A DNA stretch of 64,000 nucleotides from Kiritimatiellota bacterium B12222 (GTDB taxonomy: Bacteria; Verrucomicrobiota; Kiritimatiellia; SS1-B-03-39; UBA6053), in NCBI GenBank assembly GCA_029719485.1, contig CP120722.1, positions 1,302,001 to 1,366,000 of the forward strand, read 5' to 3'. Below are positions 35,759-42,654 of this stretch, one piece after another; position 1 is the first letter of the stretch, and each line of letters starts with the position of its first letter. The notes under the pieces are model-generated. The model searched no databases, was not told where the DNA came from, and saw only the letters and a list, made by a program, of their open reading frames with translations. Both the position numbers and the translations under genes were made by a program.

Positions 35759-36331
35759 ATGAGCCCCGGCCCGCCCGCAAGTCTCGCCCCCAAGAACCCC
35801 CGAGACTTCCCGGCAGTCCCAACCCCGAGGCGGTGTTCGCTTCGCTCACTCAGTCAAAGCCCCGAGCGCCGCGCAGGAGTCGCGCCAGCGGCTCAGGCTG
35901 GCCCCCAGAACCCCCGCCAGCCTCAGCGCGCTGTCACGCCGCCTGCTTCCCACCCAGGAGGAATACCGAAGAGATGTTATGCGTTCGTTCGTCGCAAGCT
36001 CCTCACACGTAGCCGCTGATCCGTCCTCAGTCGCAGGCTCCTTCCGGTCGGGCGGCGACATCGCATAACATCGACTTCGGTATCGCTCCTGCCTCCTTCG
36101 TCGGCTCCCTCGGCGCTCCCACCCCTACAGGGGACCGCCCCTCCAGCGTTCGCCGCAACCCCCGAGCCATGCCTTCGGCAGGCAAGCCCGGCGGCGAAAG
36201 CTTCCGCCCCAGTCCCCTCTGCCGCTTCGCGACATTCACCCCCCTCCCAATAGCTGTCACGCAAGCTGCTTTTTGCCTCAGCGTTCGTTCCTCGCACATC
36301 GGCGCAGCTTCCGCGCCAGCCCATGTAAAAA
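35759..36331. other. GC-rich stretch without a recognised gene
   Basis: About 570 bp with markedly higher GC, rich in C on the plus strand, and long open frames on both strands that have no family features, no signal and odd composition (Pro/Ala/Arg). It contains an inverted repeat: TACCGAAGAGATGTTATGCG (about 35965-35984) pairs, apart from its central AG/TCG, with a copy at about 36065-36085 that includes CGCATAACATCGACTTCGGTA. GCGTTCGTTCGTCGCA and a close variant also recur (about 35981 and 36280). It looks foreign, but I do not recognise it. Confidence 0.6.
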
Positions 36332-36363
36332 GGGTCAGCCCGGCATGACACCTAAGATTAGGT
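36332..36363. repeat. Solo REP-like palindrome
   Basis: GGGTCAGCCCGGCATGACA joined to an ACACCTAA-ga-TTAGGTGT hairpin. The first ten bases equal the REP-element terminus at 33711. It ends 3 bp from the sdaA stop and may act as that gene's transcription end, although no T tract follows on the minus strand. Confidence 0.65.
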
Positions 36364-36366
36364 GTT

Positions 36367-37737
36367 TTAGCACTCCACGATATTGACGGCCAATCCGCCT
36401 TTGGAGGTTTCTTTGTATTTCGTCTGCATATCGCGTCCGGTTTCTTTCATGGTTTGAATGACTTTATCCAGAGAGACAAAATGTGTGCTTTGACCTGCCA
36501 TGGCCAGTCGAGAAGCGTTGATGGCTTTTACACTACCCATGGCATTCCGTTCGATGCAGGGGATCTGAACCAGACCACCGATGGGGTCGCACGTTAAACC
36601 GAGGTTATGTTCCATGCCGATTTCGGAAGCGAATTCAACCTGTTGAGGGGTTCCACCCAAGTATTGGGTTAATGCACCGGCCGCCATTGAGCAGGCCACC
36701 CCGACTTCGCCCTGACATCCCACATCGGCTCCTGAAATCGATGCATTTTGTTTGTACAGATACCCAATAGCTCCAGCGGTTAGCAAAAAGCGATGCACCG
36801 CGTCGGGATAGGGGGAGGTTCGAAAGCGGGTGGCGTATTCTAGAACTGCCGGGAGTATGCCCGCGGCGCCATTGGTGGGTGCCGTCACTACCCGCCCACC
36901 AGCGGCGTTTTCTTCATTCACGGCCAAGGCAAACAAATTCACCCAGTCGATAATCTCCAACGGGTCGGTTGGCGAATTTTGCTCTCGGTTTAAGAGAGCG
37001 TCATGATGGGATTTTGCCCGACGGGGAACATTCAGTCCTCCTGGGAGAATGCCGTCAGCGGACATTCCCCGTTTTACGCAGTCCTGCATGGCGATCCAGA
37101 TTTCATCTAAACGCTTGCGGGTCTCTTTTTCTGTCCGGTACATCGCCTCGTTGGCGAGGATGAGTTCGGGAATAGATTTTCCACTGTGGGTGCAATGCTC
37201 AAGCAATGTTTTTGCACTTTTGAAGGGGTAGGGCACGGGTAGGCATCCCTTGCCTGTGTCGTTTTCCCACTCGTCATCACTCACAATGAAGCCTCCGCCC
37301 ACGGAATAGATAACCTCTTCCGCCATTACAGCTCCATCCGCATCGATTGCGGTGAAGTGCATGCCGTTGGGGTGCTTGGGCAAGGGGATGCCGGAGGTGA
37401 AGAGTAGATCCTCTGCTTCTATAAAGCGGATGGGAGATTGATATGGAATGCAAATCGTAGAGGTCTTTCGGATATCATCAAGGATGGCAGGGATGGCATC
37501 CACATCCACGGTTTCAGGTTCTTGTCCGGAAAAGCCCAGCAGGATCGCCCGATCGGTCGCGTGTCCTTTGCCCGTGTCTGCAAGAGATCCATGGAGTGAA
37601 CAACGGATTCTCGAAATCGTTTTATGTTCCAGGGATCGTGCGAAACGGCTGGCGGCTCGCATGGGGCCCACCGTGTGAGAGGATGAGGGGCCAATCCCAA
37701 TTGAAAATAACTCAAGGACAGAAATATTATGATGCAT
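36367..37737 (-). CDS. sdaA: L-serine ammonia-lyase (single-chain, iron-sulfur)
   Basis: 456 residues, the length of single-chain SdaA/TdcG. It converts L-serine to pyruvate and ammonia with a 4Fe-4S cluster. The beta domain opens [22 protein letters not shown]; the alpha domain has [17 protein letters not shown]. Cluster cysteines are expected in [17 protein letters not shown] and [14 protein letters not shown], all present. It is a single gene at the edge of the mobile mosaic. Upstream lies a 291-bp AT-rich gap to the divergent outer-membrane protein, in which I see no further gene. Confidence 0.96.
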   Translation of the reverse strand: MHHNISVLELFSIGIGPSSSHTVGPMRAASRFARSLEHKTISRIRCSLHGSLADTGKGHATDRAILLGFSGQEPETVDVDAIPAILDDIRKTSTICIPYQSPIRFIEAEDLLFTSGIPLPKHPNGMHFTAIDADGAVMAEEVIYSVGGGFIVSDDEWENDTGKGCLPVPYPFKSAKTLLEHCTHSGKSIPELILANEAMYRTEKETRKRLDEIWIAMQDCVKRGMSADGILPGGLNVPRRAKSHHDALLNREQNSPTDPLEIIDWVNLFALAVNEENAAGGRVVTAPTNGAAGILPAVLEYATRFRTSPYPDAVHRFLLTAGAIGYLYKQNASISGADVGCQGEVGVACSMAAGALTQYLGGTPQQVEFASEIGMEHNLGLTCDPIGGLVQIPCIERNAMGSVKAINASRLAMAGQSTHFVSLDKVIQTMKETGRDMQTKYKETSKGGLAVNIVEC

Positions 37738-38028
37738 GGTATGTTTTTTGGGAGAGGGCTGACATGATTAAATGAGGGGATTTTCCTGATAAGATGTTAG
37801 CGACAGAATCCTTAGAGTCTATAGAATTCTATAGCAATTCTGATGCACTGGATTATCACTTGATGAAGAATTCAACGGGTGTCAGTTATTTTTCTGTGGA
37901 GGTAATTTCCTGCGAAATTCGATTTCAGTTTAGGTAGGAAGTGATCTGTAAACATGGCGTGTTTTTCGATAACTTCTAAGCCCCTGATAGTGCTTTTATT
38001 TTTTAAGAGAAATGGCTAATTATGAGCG

Positions 38029-38931
38029 ATGAATAAAGTACTTCTATTTTTGGGACTATGGACAGGCGTTTTTCTGCAGGCGCAGGAGCTTACGCCGCGT
38101 CGATGGAGTCACCTGCCGGTGGGCAGTCAGTTTGCTGGGGTGGGCGCGGTGTATACCGAAGCAAATATATATTTTGATCCTGTTTTGCAGGCCGAAGATG
38201 TGAAGGCTACTTTTGAGACTGCTGTGGTGGCATACACCTATTCTTTTGCGTGGTTAAATCGCACGGCGCGGATCGATGTTGCACAGGCGTATCAGCAGGC
38301 GGAATGGGATGGATTATTGGAGGGGAGTCCCACCCGTGTGGAAAGAAAGGGGTGGTCGGATACCAACGTTAGATTGGCGCTGAATATCCTGGGTGCGCCA
38401 CCGCTTCAAGGGAAGGAATTTCTGGAGTATCATCAACAGCATCGGATCCAGACCGTGGTGGGGGTTGGGCTAAATGTGACGGCTCCGACAGGACAGTATG
38501 ATGCGGATAAGTTATTAAATATTGGAGCCAACCGTTGGGTGATCCGTCCTCAGTTGGGGGTGGTGCATACGCGAAACAAGTGGAGCTATGAACTCACGGG
38601 TGCGATATGGTTTTATACGGACAACGATGAGTTTTGGATGGAGTCTACGCGTGAACAAAATCCGCTGTTTGCTTTGCAGGGACATATCATTTATACCTAT
38701 CGACCCGGAGTTTGGGTGGCGATGAGTGCGGCCAATGGACAGGGTGGGGAAAGTAGAGTGAATGGCGTAGCGAAAGAGGACGCTGCCGACAACTTTCTCT
38801 ATGCCTTAAGTGCAGGTCTGCCCTTTAGTCGTCAAACGGGCATGAAAGTGACGTGGATTCGTGGCGAAACCCAGACGGATACAGGCGCGGACAGTGATTC
38901 GGTGATGGCGGTATTGTCTCACATGTTTTAG
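38029..38931 (+). CDS. Outer-membrane beta-barrel protein, MetA/COG4313-like
   Basis: 300 residues with a signal peptide (NKVLLFLGLWTGVFLQAQ). The body is a series of amphipathic beta strands with aromatic girdles (TAVVAYTYSFAW, HIIYTYRPGVWVAMSAANG) and the C terminus is HMF, ending in Phe as in BamA-inserted barrels. The GAVYTEANIYFDPV and GLNVTAPTGQYDADKLLNIG blocks match the family named after the meta-pathway phenol-degradation transporters. Substrate unknown; small hydrophobic compounds are possible. No partner genes lie nearby. Divergent from sdaA. Confidence 0.75.
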   Translation: MNKVLLFLGLWTGVFLQAQELTPRRWSHLPVGSQFAGVGAVYTEANIYFDPVLQAEDVKATFETAVVAYTYSFAWLNRTARIDVAQAYQQAEWDGLLEGSPTRVERKGWSDTNVRLALNILGAPPLQGKEFLEYHQQHRIQTVVGVGLNVTAPTGQYDADKLLNIGANRWVIRPQLGVVHTRNKWSYELTGAIWFYTDNDEFWMESTREQNPLFALQGHIIYTYRPGVWVAMSAANGQGGESRVNGVAKEDAADNFLYALSAGLPFSRQTGMKVTWIRGETQTDTGADSDSVMAVLSHMF

Positions 38932-38971
38932 GAGAGACGGTCTTGCGTATCAGAGAGGTTGGTTTGCTTGT

Positions 38972-39442
38972 TTAGCGGTTGGCATCGCGCATGGCGCGAC
39001 GGGCATCCATATCGGCGTCTTTTTTCTTCAGGCTTTCTCGTTTGTCCGAAACGTTTTTACCCTTGGCGAGGCCGAGGAGGACTTTTATTTTTCCGCGACG
39101 TAGATGCACATCCAGAGGTACCAAGGTGAGGCCTTGTTGAGAAATGCGGGCGCCAATTTTACGGATTTCCTGTTTATGAAGCAGCAATTTGCGGATACGA
39201 ACAGGTTCATGGTTATGGATATTTCCATGGGAGTAAGCGCGGACATGCAAATTGTGCAGGAAAAGTTCGCCTTTATTTTCAGCCGCGAAGGCTTCTTCGA
39301 TGCTGAGTTCCCGGTTACGAATCGATTTCACTTCGGTTCCCGCCAGCACAATTCCCGCCTCGAGGGTTTCGAGGATTTGATAGCTGTGGCGGGCCTTTCG
39401 GTTTTGGGCCAACACGCCATTTTGTTCGGGGGCTTTGCTCAT
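38972..39442 (-). CDS. smpB: SsrA-binding protein
   Basis: 156 residues from the ATG at 39442; the open frame upstream runs through a terminator and is not coding. OB-fold blocks are NRKARHSYQILETLEAGIVLAGTEVKS in part, then SIEEAFAAENKGELFLHNLHV, KLLLHKQEI and LTLVPLDVHLRRGKIKVLLGLAKGK, with the basic tail KRESLKKKDADMDARRAMR that enters the ribosomal A site. It binds tmRNA for rescue of stalled ribosomes. No tmRNA gene was seen here. It is separated from rpoZ by an intrinsic terminator. Confidence 0.96.
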   Translation of the reverse strand: MSKAPEQNGVLAQNRKARHSYQILETLEAGIVLAGTEVKSIRNRELSIEEAFAAENKGELFLHNLHVRAYSHGNIHNHEPVRIRKLLLHKQEIRKIGARISQQGLTLVPLDVHLRRGKIKVLLGLAKGKNVSDKRESLKKKDADMDARRAMRDANR

Positions 39443-39471
39443 GGGAGTAATCGGGTAGGGTGGGGGTAATA

Positions 39472-39500
39472 AAAAACCGGGATCAAGAATCCCGGTTTTT
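39472..39500 (-). terminator. Intrinsic terminator after rpoZ
   Basis: Arms 39472-39483 and 39489-39500 (AAAAACCGGGAT/ATCCCGGTTTTT, 12 bp perfect, 5-nt loop). On the minus strand the stem ends in a T run, 33 bp after the rpoZ stop and 29 bp before the smpB start. Confidence 0.9.
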
Positions 39501-39533
39501 GGGCAGGACCGGGATCCGGTCTGCAATATTCAC

Positions 39534-39785
39534 TTAAAGACTGAGCAGTTTTTCCGCAGCAGTTTCTTCGTCAATTTCCGGGGTTTGGATCACAATCTCA
39601 GCGGTCAATAATCCTTCAGCCACTTCTTTGAGGGCGATATCCAAGTTTTCTTGATGGGGATGATCAGGTTTCACCATGGGGCGCATGCCCTGAGTGAGTT
39701 GTTTGACCCGGCGTGAGACCATATTGATCAGCAGGGGCTTGTTATTGATGCGTTGATTGGCAGTTTCGAGATATTCAAAATTCAT
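39534..39785 (-). CDS. rpoZ: RNA polymerase omega subunit
   Basis: 83 residues. Rpb6/omega fold markers: INNKPLLINMVSRRVKQLTQG and LDIALKEVAEG. The usual N-terminal segment is short. It aids assembly of the beta-prime subunit. Its neighbours are the anti-sigma/ECF pair upstream, 78 bp away, and smpB downstream beyond a terminator; the link of rpoZ to a sigma-factor pair is unusual. Confidence 0.9.
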   Translation of the reverse strand: MNFEYLETANQRINNKPLLINMVSRRVKQLTQGMRPMVKPDHPHQENLDIALKEVAEGLLTAEIVIQTPEIDEETAAEKLLSL

Positions 39786-39863
39786 AGGGGGCTCCGTGTA
39801 AAAGGGCCGACATCATTGGCGGTAAAGGATCAGATTGTCAAGAAGAAAGCGACGGCAAGCGAT

Positions 39864-40142
39864 TTAAGATGCTTTTTTATCTTGATCGAGAATGTCTTGA
39901 AGTCTTTTTTTAGCTTTTTCGTCTAAATGAGGACTTTCGGGGCTGTCGGATTCAAGATATTCTTCCTGTTTCAGGCGAAAGTTTCGGGCCATATCTTGGA
40001 ACTTCATCACTTGTTGATTGTATTTTCCGCAAATGGGACAGATCCATACATGGAATTTGAGTGTGAATTTGTCTAATGGAGACAGCTTCTCATAATCTTC
40101 TTTTGAGAGCTGATTGCTCACTTGTTTACAGGTAAAGAACAT
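39864..40142 (-). CDS. Zinc-finger anti-sigma factor
   Basis: 92 residues with no membrane segment, so cytoplasmic. TCKQVSNQLSKEDYEKL starts the anti-sigma helix and FHVWICPICGKY gives the H-x3-C-x2-C zinc motif of ZAS/zf-HC2 proteins. The rest is charged helix. It should bind and inhibit the ECF sigma factor encoded 32 bp upstream; cytoplasmic ZAS proteins often answer to redox or zinc stress. Confidence 0.8.
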   Translation of the reverse strand: MFFTCKQVSNQLSKEDYEKLSPLDKFTLKFHVWICPICGKYNQQVMKFQDMARNFRLKQEEYLESDSPESPHLDEKAKKRLQDILDQDKKAS

Positions 40143-40174
40143 AGAATTTGTGTTTTATAAGGGTATCAATGTCG

Positions 40175-40753
40175 TTAGGCGGCTGACCATTTGGACTCAA
40201 GACAGGTTTTAAGCTGTGCACGTGCTCGGTGAAGGGTCACCCAGAGATAGTTATCTGTAATGTCCATTTCCTTACAAATTTCTTCGGTGGATTCTTCGTC
40301 GACCATTTTTAACTGAAAAACAAGGCGAGTTTGCTCGGGCAAGGCCTGTAAGCAGGCTTGAAAGGCGGCCCAAAATTCTTCTTGGGCAAAGGCGGCATCG
40401 GGATCGAAGGCCCAATCTTTGGGTCGGGTGGTTGGAATCCCGGAGGTTTTAAACAGCAATTGTCCCACGACTTCCTGGACTTGTTCGTCTTGAAGTTCTT
40501 TGCGCCGCACGGATTTCCGCACGTAATCTACGGATTTATTGCGGAGGATGCCTCTCAACCAATATTTGACATCCACGCGACCATCAAATTGGTGAAGGTT
40601 TTTTAAGGCCGCTAAAAAGGTTTCTTGCACCGTATCTTCGGCGACTTGGGGATCCCGCAAACGCATCAACGCAAAACGGTAGAGGTAGTCGCCATATTTT
40701 TCGACCCACAAATGGGTTTCGTATTTCACATGAGGGTCTTCTTTTTCGGACAT
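40175..40753 (-). CDS. ECF sigma factor (partner of the zinc anti-sigma)
   Basis: 192 residues. Region 2 is visible as YLYRFALMRLRDPQVAEDTVQETFLAALKN and RGILRNKSVDYVR; region 4 is LPEQTRLVFQLKMVDEEST, EEICKEMDITDNYLWVTLHRARAQL. A 60-residue linker holding ELQDEQVQ and IPTTRPKDWAFDPDAAF lies between. It directs RNA polymerase to a small stress regulon and is probably autoregulated. It is a close paralogue of the sigma factor at 57.2-57.7 kb: same length, WVTLHRAR in both. Confidence 0.93.
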   Translation of the reverse strand: MSEKEDPHVKYETHLWVEKYGDYLYRFALMRLRDPQVAEDTVQETFLAALKNLHQFDGRVDVKYWLRGILRNKSVDYVRKSVRRKELQDEQVQEVVGQLLFKTSGIPTTRPKDWAFDPDAAFAQEEFWAAFQACLQALPEQTRLVFQLKMVDEESTEEICKEMDITDNYLWVTLHRARAQLKTCLESKWSAA

Positions 40754-40953
40754 AGGGATAAGCTAATTATTTTAACGAAGGAGTCAAGGAGCTTGGTGGG
40801 TTGTTGGTGTGAGAAGAGGCGCGGGGAAGTGATGGGTAGCTTGGAAGGGTGGGTGGGGAGTGATGGGGTGGGGGAAGAGAGGGTCGAAAGGGGTGGGGAA
40901 TTAAGAGGAGGGGGGGGGCGTGATGGGGTGGGGAGACAGGCTGAAAGCCTGAA

Positions 40954-41045
40954 GTCCTTCAGGTTGAAAACCTGAGTTACTGTACTTCGGCGCTGGTGCG
41001 TCCTTCAGGTTGGAAACCTGAGCTACGGTACCCAGGCGGTGGTGC
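40954..41045. repeat. 46-bp tandem repeat across the mutM stop codon
   Basis: Units 40954-40999 and 41000-41045 both begin GTCCTTCAGGTTG and hold CAGGTT-n3-AACCTG palindromes. They differ at about 6-7 positions. Unit 2 contains the last codons and stop of mutM, so unit 1 is a displaced copy of the gene's 3' edge. An AGGCTGAAAGCCT palindrome precedes them (about 40938), in a G-rich spacer with a run of nine G. Confidence 0.85.
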
Positions 41046-41805
41046 GTCCGCCGATTTGGTCAAATTGAATGGAGGCACCTTGGGCATCGCTTGTGGCTTT
41101 TTTGCCCCAGCGATAATGGAAAAGCCAGTCTTTGGGAAAACGAGAGGCGTCTGCATCTAGGTCGACGGCTTGGGTGAGAATGTTTAAGAGTGTGCTTCTA
41201 AGTTCTTGGATTTGGGTCGGGTCTAAAGAGGCGCAGGAGGTATGGGGATTGAGCTTCATGGCATAGAGCACTTCGTCGGCAATCCAATTGCCTACGCCAG
41301 CAAAAACTTTTTGGTCTAAAAGTATGGCTTTGATGGGGGCTTTGCGTTTGGAGAGTTGGCTTTGGAGGGTTTGTACTGAAAAGTCATCCTCCAAAGGGTC
41401 GGGGCCTAATAGACTTACGGGAGGAAGGGCGGTGACGTCGTCGAGGAGTCTTACTCTTCCGATGCGGCGGAGGTTTCGGTAACTCAAGTGACTGCCATCC
41501 GAGAGATGGAGGCGGAGTTTGATGTGACTGGGTTCTGCGGCTAGATCTGGCAGCCAGTGTAGAGATCCGGTCATGCCAAAATGTAGATAAAGGTCTTGTC
41601 CGTTATCGAGGCTGAGCCAGCAATGTTTTCCTTTGCGGTGGGTAGCGGAAATAGAACGTCCTTCCAGGATATGGGGAAGGGTTGTGGGGTCATTGCGGTC
41701 AAACACGATGGAATCATCGGCGACGAAAGCCTGGGAGATTTTTTTTCCTACGGCATGCTTTTGCGCCAAGCGTCGCCAGGTTTCAACTTCAGGCAATTCA
41801 GGCAT
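41023..41805 (-). CDS. mutM: Fpg/Nei-family DNA glycosylase with zincless finger
   Basis: 260 residues. It starts PELPEVETWRRL with the N-terminal Pro nucleophile and Glu3. HRKGKHCWLSLDNG holds the beta-turn Lys, and LHFGMTGSLHW, GVGNWIADEVLYAMKLNP (H2TH) are standard. The C-terminal finger lacks all four zinc cysteines: GKKATSDAQGASIQF, then GGRTTAWVP at the end, so it resembles the zincless finger of plant FPG and NEIL1. It removes oxidised bases such as 8-oxoguanine. The Arg of GRTT is kept. It overlaps the NIF3-like gene by 8 bp, suggesting coupled translation. Confidence 0.9.
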   Translation of the reverse strand: MPELPEVETWRRLAQKHAVGKKISQAFVADDSIVFDRNDPTTLPHILEGRSISATHRKGKHCWLSLDNGQDLYLHFGMTGSLHWLPDLAAEPSHIKLRLHLSDGSHLSYRNLRRIGRVRLLDDVTALPPVSLLGPDPLEDDFSVQTLQSQLSKRKAPIKAILLDQKVFAGVGNWIADEVLYAMKLNPHTSCASLDPTQIQELRSTLLNILTQAVDLDADASRFPKDWLFHYRWGKKATSDAQGASIQFDQIGGRTTAWVP

Positions 41806-42580
41806 GAGGCAGGAGGAGCTCCACGGGTTCTTGGTCTGCTTGACTGATCATTACTTTGACGGAGGAGGGGAGTTGCGCCCGTAAGCGTTTTTGAAATACG
41901 TTCAAATAGGGACGTTCGGTATGTCCGTGTTCGGAAAGGATCACGGCGACCCCTGCGGATTGCCATGCGAGGATGTCATGGTGCCGCATTTCTCCGGTGA
42001 ATACGGCGTCGACCTGCATGGTTTTGAGGACGGAGGCACCTGCTCCGGGGCAAAGGCCGAGACTTTTGATTTTTTTGGTGTGAATCGGTTTGGAGATACG
42101 CAAGTAGGGGGCTTGGATTAGAGTGGTGATGGCGTCTGTAAGTTCTGTCAAAGGCAGAGCCAGGGGAAAGACCAAGCGGCGTCCACTTCCCTGCACATTT
42201 TCTGCAAGGGCTTGTGGGAAGGCGGAGCATAACCAATCGGATAGTCCCTCTGTGGCGGCATCTAATGCGGTATGTGGGCTGTAGACGCTGATGCCTGCTG
42301 CCAACAAGTCGAGCAGGGCTGTGGTGACGGGGTTTTGGCGGGTAAGGGTTTTCAATCCTGAAAAGATAGGGGGATGGTAGGCGATGATCCAGTCGACGTG
42401 GTTGAGGATGGCTTCCTGGGCCACCGCCGGAGTGAGATCTAGAGTTAAGAGGATTTTTTGGATGGGGCTTGAGGAGTGAGCTTCGAGCAGTAGGCCAATG
42501 TTATCCCATTCTGCGGCCCCTGCCACGGGAGCGAGGTTTTCGAGAATGGCCTGTAACGTATGTGCATCCAATATTTTCAT
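41798..42580 (-). CDS. NIF3/YbgI-family dinuclear-metal protein
   Basis: 260 residues. Conserved blocks: EWDNIGLLLE, ILLTLDLTPAVAQEA, WIIAYHPPIFSGLKTL (metal His), SVYSPHTALDAATEG (His and Asp), SLGLCPGAGASVL, DAVFTGEMRHHDILAW and VILSEHGHTERPYL (metal His/Glu). This hexameric family includes GTP cyclohydrolase I type 2-like proteins; the biochemical role is unsettled. It is co-transcribed with mutM, 8-bp overlap, and follows the heparinase gene with a 74-bp gap. Confidence 0.9.
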   Translation of the reverse strand: MKILDAHTLQAILENLAPVAGAAEWDNIGLLLEAHSSSPIQKILLTLDLTPAVAQEAILNHVDWIIAYHPPIFSGLKTLTRQNPVTTALLDLLAAGISVYSPHTALDAATEGLSDWLCSAFPQALAENVQGSGRRLVFPLALPLTELTDAITTLIQAPYLRISKPIHTKKIKSLGLCPGAGASVLKTMQVDAVFTGEMRHHDILAWQSAGVAVILSEHGHTERPYLNVFQKRLRAQLPSSVKVMISQADQEPVELLLPHA

Positions 42581-42654
42581 AGCTAGCTTTTGGCTCGACG
42601 ATGTGGGCTTTGCAAACGAAAAGGGTTTTCAAGTGCAAGAAAGGGGGGGCGGGG

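Noticed and set aside
35965..36085. Possible integron attC site
   Set aside because: The GTTATGCG and CGCATAAC cores are in the reverse order for one attC, and no integrase or cassette array is visible.
35759..36351. Several 70-124 codon frames in the GC-rich stretch
   Set aside because: They overlap one another on both strands, are Pro/Ala/Arg-rich, lack ribosome sites and show no domain; high GC alone explains them.
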